From the NCBI GenBank assembly GCA_025331125.1, contig JAOALB010000197.1, forward strand, positions 18,826-82,825: a stretch of 64,000 nucleotides of DNA. The letters run 5' to 3'. Each line of letters begins with the position of its first letter. Position 1 is the stretch's first letter. The stretch comes from Mycogone perniciosa (Eukaryota > Ascomycota > Sordariomycetes > Hypocreales > Hypocreaceae). The notes beneath the pieces are model-generated. The model did not search any database, was not told the origin of the DNA, and worked only from the letters and a program-made list of their open reading frames with translations. Both the position numbers and the translations under genes were made by a program. Of this stretch, positions 1 to 10,991 are shown piece after piece.

Positions 1-869
1 CACATCGGTTGTTGCATCGGTGTATGGGGTGACCCGCCTCCGAATGCTCCGAATACTAGGTCTCTCGAGCCCAAGGCCAAGGCTGGGGCCGCCGGCATCT
101 GACTTGTCAACGTCAATGCCGTCCAAACTTGTACTGCACTCGGAGGGCAGGGATGAGTCGGATGTGTCGCTGAGACGCTCATCTTGTGAATCATTGTCTG
201 TGTCCGAGATGCTTCCCGACTCCGAGATCGAGATCTCCGGAACATCCGGGAAAGTGTGGAGGCTGCGGAAGACGCCTCCCCTGATGGGAGGTGTCTTATT
301 GATCCATGGACCCATTGGTTTCCGGCCGATCCGGTAGGCCTTCATGGTTCGCAGCGTGGCTGCGGAATGATAGCTGCAGCAAGGAATGGTCAGCACACCA
401 TTTAACATTAATAATGCACATGCCACAAGGAGGGAACAGAATTAATTATAGATAGGGCGTTGCAGATTCAGCCCGCCCCGCGCCGTCCCGTGGCGATGCT
501 GGCTGGGAGGAGAATAAAAGGGTGGCATACCCTCTTCCCGAATTTTAGGCCTAACACAAATGGAACGTCTTCTTTTTTCTTTTTTTCTATTCCCCTTTTG
601 GGACACACATGGACAGCGCAGAGCAACAGCAACAATAAGGAATGCAGTGGTACACATGAGAGGATGATGATGCAAACAGAAAATATTTACGCCGTCATTT
701 CGTCGGTCGCGTCTCTGCCAATCATGTGCTGAATGGCCAGAGAGCCCCCGGGATGTTTGCCGAGCCACGAGTTGAGTCTCAGGACATAGTCTTCGAAAAT
801 CACAATGGCGTCGCCATCAGCAATCATGCCCTCGACTGCCCGAGGCGACAAGACCTGGTCACGGTCCAT
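1..869 (-). CDS. Delta-8 sphingolipid desaturase, N-terminal part (runs off window start)
   Basis: The enzyme puts the delta-8 double bond into the long-chain base of fungal glucosylceramides in the ER membrane. Exon 1 (869–691) starts at the Met of MDRDQVLS and encodes a cytochrome b5 haem domain with the HPGG haem motif at residues 39–42, followed by GRDATDEMTA. The intron runs 690–374 (GTAAAT donor, TGCAG acceptor). Exon 2 resumes at 373 with YHSAATLRTMKAYRIGRK, the usual linker of this family. It then stays open through an acidic Ser/Asp-rich stretch to position 1, so the three His-box desaturase motifs lie outside the window. The 317-bp intron is long for this genome, but both junctions restore the frame. 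The fused b5 could also suggest another front-end desaturase; the order b5 then KAYRIG favours the sphingolipid type. Confidence 0.85.
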
Positions 870-3420
870 AACTATAAAGGAGAGGAAGACGAGGACTCTG
901 TGTATATGTTGCGGGTGCCGGATCGTTCGAGAGACTATCGATGCGTTCGAGGTTCACTTCTGTTGACAAGAAGAATGAGTGTCGTCGATGTTGCCAGCGG
1001 ATCGTAGCGATGAAGGTCAATATGAAGAAGGAAGATAAAGTGGCGACGAAAGACAAGGGTCTAAAAAAATCGGGACACAGAAAGGATCGAAAGAGCGGCA
1101 GGACCAAGGGTCAATTTTTCGAAGGAGCAAAGGGTCGAAGTGCGAAATCTCGATGGAGCCCACAAGGTCGAAGAGGGGCTGGAAAGAGAGAGTGTGTGAA
1201 TGAATGAGAGAGAGACACGAGACAATCGAAATGTCAAGGAGGACAGATGGCCACTACCTTCGATCTGCTGCTCTCCATCTAATTACCCGCCCGTTGGTCT
1301 GAATCTCGGGGATGGGTCGATTTTGAGATGGACCCCCAACACGGAATAACGGCTTTCGGAGAGGATCAATGCCGTCCCATCACTCGCCAGCCGCGCGTCG
1401 TATAGACCCATGGAGGCCGAGCTTGAGCTTGAGCATGGAGGTGCTCCGTTCGTGCAGACAGGAAAGGAGAAGCATGCCGCACCAAATCTTACAGCGCTAG
1501 AAACAGCACTTGCGCGCTCCACTACATGTATTGAGGCGTAAGTACGGAGTATGTATGTCCCACTGGCTGCGAATATCCACATGGGGTACTTCGTAGTGGC
1601 AGTAGTAGTAGTACTACTACTCCGTGTGGATGTATGTGTGTGCATCATCAGTTACCCGGTTTTGCTGTCAATTCAACGTCTCCCTCTGCATTGGACCGTC
1701 AATCGAGTCAGTTGGTGATGATCCTCTCTAGATAATACATAGACACATACTCGCAGATCTGAGGTGGGGGGGGGGGGGGGTTAAATTGCATCTGCTGCAC
1801 TCTCATACGTATTCGGCCACGCACGTGGGCGTTATGCCACCACCATTCTCGAGAGGGCAATTTATTGGACGGGGATGATCAGTCACCTCTCTAGTACAAG
1901 CAGTAGTACTGACGGGCCGCTTGGCGATGAAAGGGGCAGCTGCGTGAATTTCCTTTGCAGGAAAAGCATTGTCATCCAGAAGCAGAAGCGAGTCAAGGCC
2001 AAACGAAGTCTGAATGCGACACGCTTACGAAATGCCATCAGGGGATGATCATCATGCGAGTAGAGATCTCATCACCGCTCTGTCTCCATGCCAGACTAGG
2101 GAATCTTGAATCTTTGTCGCTTACGAAGTACTACTAATACGAGTACGTACTACTACTACTCCGTACTGTGCCTGGTACCAGTACTCCGTACTTCATACTA
2201 CTAGTACTAATGCTGCTTGTACTACATACTACGGAGGTGGCTGAAGCCAACCACAGGCCCTGGATGTCATGAGACAAAGGGTCCTGCGCTAGACCCGCAT
2301 CAAGGCGCCCGTCTGGGTAGTACATACGGAGTACGGAGTACGGAGTACGGAGTACATACACACACTTTATGATTTGTACTATATACGAAGTACTCCGTAC
2401 CTACAATGATTTGCATGTGGCATAGATAGCGCGGGTAGAGCCTTTTCTAGATCACTTGTGGCGGAAAAGACAGAGAGCATCTGCTCGTAGCCTTTGCAAC
2501 CATCGTTTACAAATCACGCCACTGTACTTCGTATCGTCGTCTTACATAATAATCTGATAATAGTAGTACCTCGGCCATAAATACTACAGAGTAGCACATA
2601 GATTCGCCACTGGATGCGATCGACGGCACTGCATGACCTTGTGGTACATGCTCGTAGTTCATCATCTGCAAGTAATTCAACGCGCATGTTGGCATGAGTA
2701 CGAAGTAAATACCTACTCGGAGGGTACCTAAGCCTGAGACAGTGTAGTATTACTACATATCGATTCCGCCCCTGAATCTACTCCTCGCCAATCAAAGCCT
2801 AGGGAACGATTCTTCCGTCTTGTCCCGCCATGACCAACCAGCTTGGCAAACGCTCCTCTCATTGCGAATTACTCAACACTCCTTGACTTGGGTCCTCCTT
2901 CGTCACTCCACTAATATTGACCGTAATATTCCCTCTGGGGATCGTATGTATTACATCTACGGAGTATCTATCAGCTTGATTCATTATGCCGCGCTAAGCA
3001 GATTGCGCGCGCATTGGCGAGACTTGACGGCCTACTCAAAGTCACTCAAGGAAACTCTGTCGAGCTTACTCCGTATTGTCGCCACCATTTATCATCTCTG
3101 CCACCAACATTCATTCACATTGTCCTCAGTGATGGGGGCAATAAAGGATAAAAGCCAATCCTGCTTCACGATAGGTGCAAAAATTAACGCGCCCTTTGTA
3201 CTACTGCATACCTAGTACTACAACACAGGGACCATTCCTGAACCCTACGTTCTTGGCCCTACATGTTGGTTGTTTGAACCTCATCCTACCTACCCAACAT
3301 GCCTTCAGCTTATCACAAGACAGATCCGTATTTTTGAGGCAACCAGTAAGCCTTAACCTCCCCCCTGGGGGATTTATGCCAAGCATCTTCCTTCGTACCA
3401 GCTTTTACCGGATTCCAATG
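870..3420. other. Long intergenic region rich in CGGAGTA/TACTCCG words
   Basis: No convincing gene is seen. The region contains dozens of copies of TACTCCGTA or its complement, often clustered (about 1550–1620, 2130–2400, 2520–2720), plus a G homopolymer near 1767–1780. ORFs here, for example 2820–3215 (+), show no recognisable protein and are probably chance. The part next to 870 is the promoter and 5' leader of the desaturase gene. Confidence 0.6.
2325..2355. repeat. Tandem heptamer GTACGGA array
   Basis: Three exact back-to-back GTACGGA units (2331–2351) are flanked by partial units on both sides. This is the densest local form of the CGGAGTA word scattered through the intergenic DNA of this window. 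Confidence 0.9.
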
Positions 3421-3765
3421 CTACCCTAAAGCACTCAACCTCTCAGAGGCGACCAAACTTCCAGGAACTCGCGTCGCGCAGTCTTCATTTCTGATTTTAG
3501 TGCTACAAGACAAAGCCCTCTTTATGAATACCTGGCTCCCCATGTAATCGTCACCGATGATGTCGCTTCCGCCCATCGGACCACGGCTGATAGCATGCTT
3601 GTACTCCGCGTCCACATCGTACACTTGAAGATGAACGTCAGAACTTCCATGGAAAGGAACATACAGAACCCTCAATGGCTGGGCAGATGTTGTGGACGTC
3701 TTTTGAGCTAGACTATTACCAAAAGTAGCGGCAACTTGTGAGATGATCCGAAAATAAAATTTCAC
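3421..3765 (-). CDS. Possible small hypothetical protein (114 aa)
   Basis: This is a single uninterrupted frame on the minus strand with a fairly protein-like composition (a central Gly/Asp/His-containing stretch, VPFHGSSDVHLQVYDVD). No family is recognised, no clear signal peptide or domain is present, and no neighbouring exon could be joined with confidence. It may be a real small gene, a fragment of an older gene, or chance. Transcript evidence would be needed to decide. Confidence 0.25.
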   Translation of the reverse strand: MKFYFRIISQVAATFGNSLAQKTSTTSAQPLRVLYVPFHGSSDVHLQVYDVDAEYKHAISRGPMGGSDIIGDDYMGSQVFIKRALSCSTKIRNEDCATRVPGSLVASERLSALG

Positions 3766-4099
3766 ATTGTGAAACGAATCATGCCGTTTGGCATCGCCGA
3801 CGAAGGATGTGAAGCCAACTTTCTTCTACTGCTCGCAAAACACCTCATCCACCCCAACAGCGGCATGACTAGCTCATCATATAGGGCATCTATCATTGGA
3901 TACGTATTTTCAGTCGCAAATGAACTAGACGGACAATACACAAGACATGATTCACCTATTATTTATCAATCTTTTTATTTCTAAACATATTAGGGCTAAC
4001 CATAGGAACATCATCCTAATAGTATATCGATTGGTCCACTACTCAACCACGACCAACTTCGCCAAGGGGCCACTCACGAGTCTTGAGTGGGCCATTCAA

Positions 4100-4854
4100 C
4101 TATCCAAGAACCGCTTCCTTGGGGCGGCCATTGCTTTGTACACCCTCATTCCTGGACACACGACCGTGATTCTCCTGGCTCTCAAACTTTGGGCAACCTT
4201 CATACTCCTTTACCTTATGAGTAGCCTGCCCTTCAAGTGTTCCTCGGTTTCCATTAAACTCCTCCAAAGTCTTGGCAGGTAGCACCGAAGTTCCATGATG
4301 AACTGCAGCAGCATGGTGCGTTTCATGCACGGGGACAGTCGTGTGGACGATATGTGGAGCTACCGTTTCTTTTTGGATAACGGGCTGGATGTGCTCATGG
4401 ACGTGGTGGTGCACATGCTCTCCCGAAATCTGAGGAGCAGTAGAGGCAGAGTGTGTAGTGTCGTGAGTGACCGAGGTGTCCTTGAACCTGGCGGCCTCGC
4501 GGTCCAGCATTGCCTGTGTGTCCTCCTCGTTGCCATGAACGAATGTCTTGTGTTCAACTGGCATCATGTTATGTGTATGTTGCTCGGGCCTAATCATCAT
4601 ATTAGATCTTTGTGCGACAAGCTGGGGGCGGATGACCATTGGACCTACAATGTCTCTTTGGCATTAATTGGCTGGACAGTCGTGTGGTGGTGATCTTGAT
4701 GGACCTCCTTATCAATAGCGGTGGTCACCTCCTCGTGTTGATGTGGTCGAACATGTTCCTCGGTGACCGCCTTGTTGGTCTCTTCATGGACGGTGGTAGT
4801 ATGCTTCCCATCGCGGGAGATGAAGTTTGCAACGGCCTTCTTGGCTTTTTCCAT
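4100..4854 (-). CDS. His-rich 'allergen-like' conserved fungal protein (231 aa)
   Basis: Two exons, 4854–4649 and 4589–4100, flank a 59-bp intron (GTAGGT donor, CTAAT branch, TTAG acceptor). The join TT|G followed by CCC gives the continuous reading AKETL–PEQHTHN, and the total of 696 nt is an exact multiple of three. The product is hydrophilic and full of His-Val/His-His clusters (HVHHHVHEHIQPVIQKE, HTTVPVHETHH). It begins MEKAKKAVANFISRDGKHT, as in the widespread ascomycete family usually annotated as 'allergen' with no biochemical function. There is no signal peptide or transmembrane segment, so the protein is probably cytosolic. The gene is transcribed away from the 5784–6806 gene, whose C-terminus carries a similar His-rich segment. 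The family name is from recognition; the function is unknown. Confidence 0.85.
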
Positions 4855-5783
4855 TGTGAGAGATTGTCGTTGAAGATTTCTAAAGGATGTATTATGAAGG
4901 GTGGATAGATGTCACGATGAGGAAAGATGAAGGGACTATGTAGGAACGGGGGGACTTTCTCAAATTTATCACCCTTCATCACGAAGATGCTTCGTGACTC
5001 GCAGAGGTCATGGACGTCATCTGAAGCAAACCCTAGTAAACCGGAGCCTCCGGTCAGCGCAAGATCAAGGACTCTCTGGCTGCATTCAGACTTGATGTAA
5101 CGGTTATGGCTGAGATTGGAATTCGCGATCTTCACGAATGCCCGTTGAACGTATTAGGATCGGTGGCAACGAGATAGTAGGTTCGGAAGGTTTCATAAGA
5201 TTTGGAGTACAGGACTGAAAACGGAAATCGTCATTTGATGACCGTAGAAGAGAAACCTAATGTTACGGTTAGAGGTATGTATAATTACACGCAATTGGTA
5301 AGGCGCTTTTGACTAGGAATGTCTAGAAAAGTATGATAAAAGAGAGTTGTATAAATATGGGACAGCTTGACCGCTTACAGAGCATAGTTTATAAAGTGGT
5401 CCCGTGTTTGAAACATGGTTTCACTCGTCTTTACTGCTACGCACCTACGTCGATGGTCTGGATGCATCACGTCGTGGAGCCACGTTCTCGCCGTAATAAG
5501 CAACCCTGGTGTACTTTGTAGATCTTTGCATTTTCGAGAATTCAACGATGACTGCTGCGTGCGTGCCAATGGCGCAACTTAATCGGCGAAGCTAATCAAA
5601 GCTAATCGATGCTGAAAGAGCCGGAATAGGATATCCTGTGACCCAAGTCAAAGGGAGAATATCCATTTTCCTGGAATCTCATCATAACCGCGTTTCCCGT
5701 TATGTATTCTGTTTCCTAGGAAGTATCATAGCATAACGCACTGCTACACGACTGTATTCCAAGCAGCCTTATCTGCCTTCTCC
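4855..5783. promoter_or_regulatory. Divergent promoter region between the two His-rich genes
   Basis: This 929-bp gap separates two start codons facing away from each other. No ORF in it looks real. No defined operator or TATA box could be assigned with confidence. The arrangement allows shared regulation of the two related genes, but that is inference. Confidence 0.45.
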
Positions 5784-6806
5784 ATGTTAAATCGCATCAA
5801 GAATTTTTTCCAGAGGTGGTCGAGACGTCGTCGATGGCGTAGGAATCACGCAAAGCATCAAGTGCCTGAAGACGGGATAAATGCGCCAAAAGCGGATAGC
5901 AATCACCCAGATGCCAGTGTGGACAAACACCTGTCTCAGCCGCATCATCGCAAATTGACGAAAGATGCCGCAAATGACGTTCTTATACCGTCAAAAGAAA
6001 CTCCAGGACTTGAGAAAAATGGCCATTTCATTAGCCAGAATGGTGTTCCTGAGCATCCCACCGCGCGCCCTGTGAGCACAGCGTCAGTTCCGAGGTCACC
6101 AGCCCTGACGGTCCCCCTGCGGCCGCACACTGCTTCTGGGGCCTAGCAAATGCGCACCGAAAGAGACCAAGAGGTCAAAGTTAGTCAAATTGGCGTCCCT
6201 GTGCCGCGCGAATATTCGTCGCCTGTGCCATTTCTTGGTGGATCAAGCGACGATATCCTCCGCGACCAAAGAGAAACCAGTGAACAGCGGTCTTTCGGAA
6301 GCCCTCCCCTGGATACCTCAGATACAGACAATGCAGCAAATAGGTATCAGCCACAGTTGACCGAGGAAAGCAGCTACGGCAATGGCCTGGTCCGGGAGCG
6401 CTATCTTCCTCAAGACGAGCAACCGCACTACAAGCTGTCAAACCAGAAACCTCAAACCACCGATGAGGATGAAGCGACAGGTTCAGGCAGACAAGAAATG
6501 GCTGAACCCAGATTTTCAGATGGCTATACAAAGTTGGATGGAATCCAAAACCATCGCAGTATCGATGCCGACCATACAACTCACTTGGGATCTCCTGTGA
6601 TCCATGAGGATGTTAGGCCTCACGTTCATACAATCTACCAACCGCAGCGCACTCGATCTATCCATTACCATGAGCACAGGATATTGATCCAGCCTATAGT
6701 TGACCCGAATCCGACAGTAGAACCGGAGCAACACTGGTTACAAGACCACCGTACTGGGGATATGTTCAAGATTCCGGATGAAGTGGGGAGACAGCTGATG
6801 CACTAG
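5784..6806 (+). CDS. Hypothetical protein with allergen-like His-rich C-terminus (315 aa)
   Basis: Two reading blocks in the same frame (5784–6143 and 6150–6806) are separated by a TAG at 6144–6146. The most economical model is a 75-bp intron, 6072–6146: donor GTGAGC, branch CTGAC, acceptor CCTAG. It is phase 0 and a multiple of three, so the stop lies in the last intron bases. Exons 5784–6071 and 6147–6806 give 948 nt. The N-terminus is strongly basic (RWSRRRRWRRN, residues 12–22), and the middle is polar and probably disordered. The C-terminus (DVRPHVHTIYQP … IHYHEHRILIQPIVDPNP) resembles the His-rich region of the divergent neighbour at 4100–4854. It ends in a compact QHWLQDHRTGDMFKIPDEVG motif. 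If the intron were retained, translation would stop after 120 residues. Function unknown. Confidence 0.75.
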
Positions 6807-7143
6807 AGAAGACAGCGGTTCGCGTAATGAATAGTATTTATACCTATACCTATACAACTCAGAGTTCAACGGCTTAACCAAAATAATACTATTACTACTG
6901 TCATCAGTTTTTAATGGTCCAAATATATGGTTTCTCCCTCTTAACACTGCCTCCAAGGGCATGTGAACAGATCTCGCAGCCCTTGGGGTCAGCTTGCAGT
7001 TGTGATATACCAGGACTTGGCCAAAATGGAGTGGAGCAGTCATTGACAAACAACCATTTGCGACACCTTTCACCAGCATTAGTACATATTCTACGGGTAA
7101 GAGGGACTTCAAGCAGTCCCAAAAGGCAATCTCATGGAACCCA
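6807..7143. other. Convergent intergenic spacer
   Basis: This spacer holds the 3' ends of the 5784 gene (+) and the monooxygenase gene (−). Small ORFs here are shadows, and nothing else is seen. Confidence 0.5.
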
Positions 7144-7245
7144 TCAATATGAAGCCTGCTCAACCGATTCGGGTGTGTCCCGATACGCAGGCGGCAAAAT
7201 GCCCTCCAGTGCCAACTTGATCTGCTGCGCCACCACACGCGACCA
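7144..7245 (-). pseudogene. Untranslated C-terminal remnant of the monooxygenase
   Basis: Directly after the TGA at 7248–7246 the same frame stays open for 33 more codons, starting WSRVVAQQIKLALEGILPP, and ends at a TGA at 7146–7144. This matches the usual C-terminal tail of fungal FMO-like enzymes of this group. The upstream gene therefore seems to have lost its last part by a single nonsense change, most simply Trp TGG to TGA. Confidence 0.75.
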
Positions 7246-9672
7246 TCATCGCTGGTGCTGTGTATGTCCTCCTACGATCCAGTAGTTTTCCATATGCAGA
7301 TGGCGCTTCCACATGCCGCGGATCTCGCCCTCAGCATCGACTCCCCATGTAGCGTCGAGGCGCAGTGCTACATCGCGTGGACCTAGTAAGTTCTTGGTCG
7401 TTCCAGCACTCTCCTCATTCCCGCTCGCGTTTCCCAAGATGTCCATGGCCGTGGCGTTGCAGTTGTGGTCCGCGAATCCCGTACACCATACAACCGCGTC
7501 CGCGTCCGCCGTGCTGCCGTCCGAGAAGCGGAGACCCGTCGCGGTGTACGCAACCGGCGTGACGAGGCCCCTCACATTGACTTTGCTTCCCGAAATGAGG
7601 CGTACGCCCCGGTCCAGGTCCACATAGTGCCCACCCGCGCGCTCGACTAGGTGGTGCTGCATGTCGGCGTCTGGGTGGCGACTGTCAATGACAGGGAAGC
7701 CGGCGGCGGCGAGGGCTTTGTAGCGGTCCCTGTTGCGAGATATTTCAGTTTATATATACTTACAGAGGCAACACTTAGGCTTTGCTGCCGGTAGATGGCG
7801 ATGGCCAGCCTGATAATTGTACAAACACATACGGTTCCATGGACGCTAGGTGAGAAAAGAGGTTGTGAATAAGCTGACTATCGACAGACACTGGAAGTGT
7901 CATCAGCATCTTATCAGCCGCATCTATCGGCATTTGGTCATAGGCGCCTAATCCATGAGGATCTGAAAGATACGAGATCGGTAAAACGTAAGTTGGGGAC
8001 CGGGCGATCATTGTTGTCCGCAGTCCGGCGTCGTAGCAATCTTCTATGATGTCGAACGCCGTATTGGCCGAGCCGATTACGAGGACGGACTAAGCTGGAT
8101 TAGATGTGGGTATGGGAAATGTTAGCGCTGGACGATAGACTTGCCTTGACCCCCTTTTCCGCCAACAGCCTAGCGTTCTTATACTGTACTGAGTGAATGT
8201 TGATGATGCCCTTGTACTGGTGGTCATCTAACATGGGAGGAAGGTAGGGCTTCGAAGAGCCGATGCCTGTTGCCTGGACGAGCTGTTTGCAAACGACTGT
8301 CCTCTCGCCATTGGGAGTGTGGAATTTGACGACCCACCGCTTGCCCGCCTGGTCATACAAGGTCGACTGTATCTTTGCAGAGGTGACGATGTTCAAGTTG
8401 AAGGCTGCTATATATCGTTTTAGGTGTTCAGACAAATCGCCCCTGGTAAGAAGATAGGGAGTCTGCAAGTCATTGCTATAGTCTGGCCATGAGCTTGGAG
8501 TTAGTTAGATCCCGGACGGTATTCTGCGATGGTTGAAGTCTTGCTTACGGAGATATGGCATTTCGCAAGATGCCGTCGGGACGTGGAACCTCAGGCAGTC
8601 GTACCGGGCAGCCCAATTGTCACCAACCTGGGGATTCTTGTCGATCATGACGCTCTCGACTCCCAAGGCTTTGAGGCGTGCCGCAAGGGCAACACCGCTG
8701 GATGAAGTCAACGATAAGAACTCGAGTTGGACGGACCTCGATCTCTGTGGTTCTGGGTTAGGTTCGGTGGTATTGGATTTCTTGACTTACGAGTTTCCGC
8801 CTCCAATAATGAACACATCGGTCTCGATTGTCTCAACGCCATCAAGCTTTCTACCAGGCGACTGAAGCAGAGCCTCATCCTCCGCCTGTACGTCCAAGTT
8901 CTCGATCCATGTACTAAAGATCCAGATCTTCCACGTAAGGGTGTCCTTGCCATTTTCACCTTCGGTTTTGGTAGGCAACAATACCAATCTCCCGGTACAT
9001 GTTGCTGCAGGCAAGCTAGTCCTAAAGATGACTCTGCAGTCGATAAATTGTTGGAGTTGAAAGTCAACAATGAGCTTCATCTTACTACTTACTGCTCTCT
9101 CGCTGCTCCCTCACGATTGCGTCAACTTGATTTGACTGGCGGATCAAACCTCACGGCGCGACGATAAGAAGAGCTGGTTTGCTTACAAGTACTGGAGTGG
9201 CCGGGATAAATTTGGCAGCGCCGTCAAGTTTCATGTCTCCAGTGAATCCTCTTAGCGTCTTGGTTTCCAGGAAGGCCGGGGCAATCACACTGGGAGTCGT
9301 AAACGTGCGCAAGTGGGAGGTCAAGGCCAGCATGTCACGCCAGTATGCTTGGCTGGCGAAAAAGCAGGTTGCTAGCTTCTTGGAATCATCCGTGGCCAGG
9401 GCCGAGTTGAGCGTGTCTAGGATTGCAATGGCCTGCTTGCTGGCCCCTTCGCCGGCCATTGCAGCTGGGTCCACCGTTCCTGGAGCAATGAAGGGAAGCG
9501 GCTTTTGGAGCTCTTTGCGTAGATCAGCCTTCCGAGGATACTCCTCGTACAAGGATGGTATTTCGTTGCCTACTCCCATAGAAGGTGAGCTGAGGTGGTC
9601 TTTGTGGGCTTGCTGCCCCATCGTAAACTTACTGAGAGACATCTTGGATTGCGGACTGCTCAAAATGGTCAA
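7246..9672 (-). CDS. FAD/NADPH-dependent monooxygenase (FMO-like) with N-terminal NTF2-like region, C-terminally truncated
   Basis: The seven-exon model is 9672–9633, 9569–9187, 9080–8791, 8697–8549, 8482–8145, 8089–7833 and 7729–7246, giving 1941 nt and 646 aa with all phases agreeing. The start may instead be 9642. The first intron (63 bp, multiple of three, GTAAGT) could also be read through. The intron at 8144–8090 is GC–AG (AAG|GCAAGT … TTAG). After a SnoaL/NTF2-like N-terminal part come the FAD site IIGGGNSG (about residues 230–239), an ATG motif (VQATGIGSS), an FMO signature YKGIINIHSVQY (about 377–388), the NADPH site VLVIGSANTAF (about 402) and VVWCTGF. Such enzymes hydroxylate or epoxidise small molecules, often in specialised metabolism or in indole-pyruvate-type oxidation; the substrate is not deducible. 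The gene ends early at a TGA where relatives have Trp, so the enzyme may be altered or inactive. Confidence 0.85.
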
Positions 9673-10991
9673 TGAGAGAAATAGGAAAACTCTCCGAGAC
9701 TTTGACCTTAGGTTTTAACTGCCACTCACAAACGGGGGGAAATTCAATACTCCTACTACCTACTCCGTACCTTACTCGTACCTCGAAGATCTTCCATCTT
9801 CAATTCGGGCCGTCGGGCCGAAGACTATTAATAGCCCTGGGCGAACTGCAAGCGGTCCGAACATGGAGACGCTGGTGCTTGGAAATCAACTCATTCGGTA
9901 AGGAGTACGGAGTACTTGACCGTACAAAGGAAGTACATCCTATTACAAGGTGACACTCCCTGCCACTCCTCACAGCCATAGCACTGTCAATAGGACCAGC
10001 AGAATCTTGCAGGGCGACCTTGGTGAGCGCCACACCTGAAAAGACGCCCATCAAAGCTAGCCCCGGCAGGTATTTAATCTATACGACTGGAGGAAGATTA
10101 GGTATTTCATGTACAGAGTACTTCGAATAGTAGGTAGATTTAATAGTTCGTAGATACTCCTACTTTGTACGATGTACAGCGTGATGGCTTTTGGGGTCTG
10201 CGGGGGGGAAATGTGAATAATGAATCGATTTGGATTGGGGCCGAAAGGCTCTCAAAACTTCACGTCATTAAGCCGTTCGAGCCAGCCCAAACGGTTTAAG
10301 AATAAATGGTATTTACCGAGTAAATACTAGGCATATTACAAGAATTGAAGTATTTATACGGAGTAGAGAAATAGCCTGTTAGGGTATATTACCCAATAAG
10401 TTTTAGTCTTTAATCGGATTAGACATTACTTTTGAGATGCTCCTCCGTATACTTCGTATACTTCGTACCATTTACGGAGTACTCCGTACACACTTCCAAT
10501 TCTGCCCCATTCTCCCGCGCCCCCTAACAAACTTTAGTAGATGACAAATCAACATTAGTCAATTACAGACACATCAATTGTCACATTAAAAATCGAAGAA
10601 AACAGCTTTATAATAAAGGCGCGCGCAATTGTGTTACAGCGTCCAGGAGAGAGATTTTTAGCGGGCTGCTCGGTCATAGCTGTAAGGATGTCGATTTATT
10701 TATCTACCTTGGCTTTTTTTAATCGCATGCAATTGCCCTATTTATGAAATTGGACCTAGCATATGGAATGTGGCGAATCGACTAGAAAAAGGGTGTGGTA
10801 GGATTGGAATTTGTGTGCGAATAGAGATCTACGTGTGTGTAAATAGTAATTCCCTCTTTATATTAGTCTTTATAGCAATTTCTTAAGCTTCGCATCCCTT
10901 CACTTTGAACGTGTTAACTCATTTACCGACTTCAATCCGCCTCACCTTGTCCATGGCATCGTCGTCCTTGGGTTATAGCATTGCTTTAGTG
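9673..10991. other. Intergenic region with TACTCCGTA words
   Basis: No gene is seen. The region includes the monooxygenase promoter and the DUF1996 gene terminator. CGGAGTA/TACTCCG words recur at about 9765, 9900–9925 and 10440–10490, the last within a dense palindromic cluster of GTATACTTCGTA-like units. The segment from about 10280 to 10900 is A+T-rich. Confidence 0.5.

Noticed and set aside
2331..2355. Short regular repeats considered as a CRISPR array
   Set aside because: Tandem heptamers without spacers in a eukaryotic genome; not a CRISPR.
2820..3215. 131-codon plus-strand ORF
   Set aside because: No recognisable motif, no supporting splice context, and it lies in repeat-rich intergenic DNA; probably chance.
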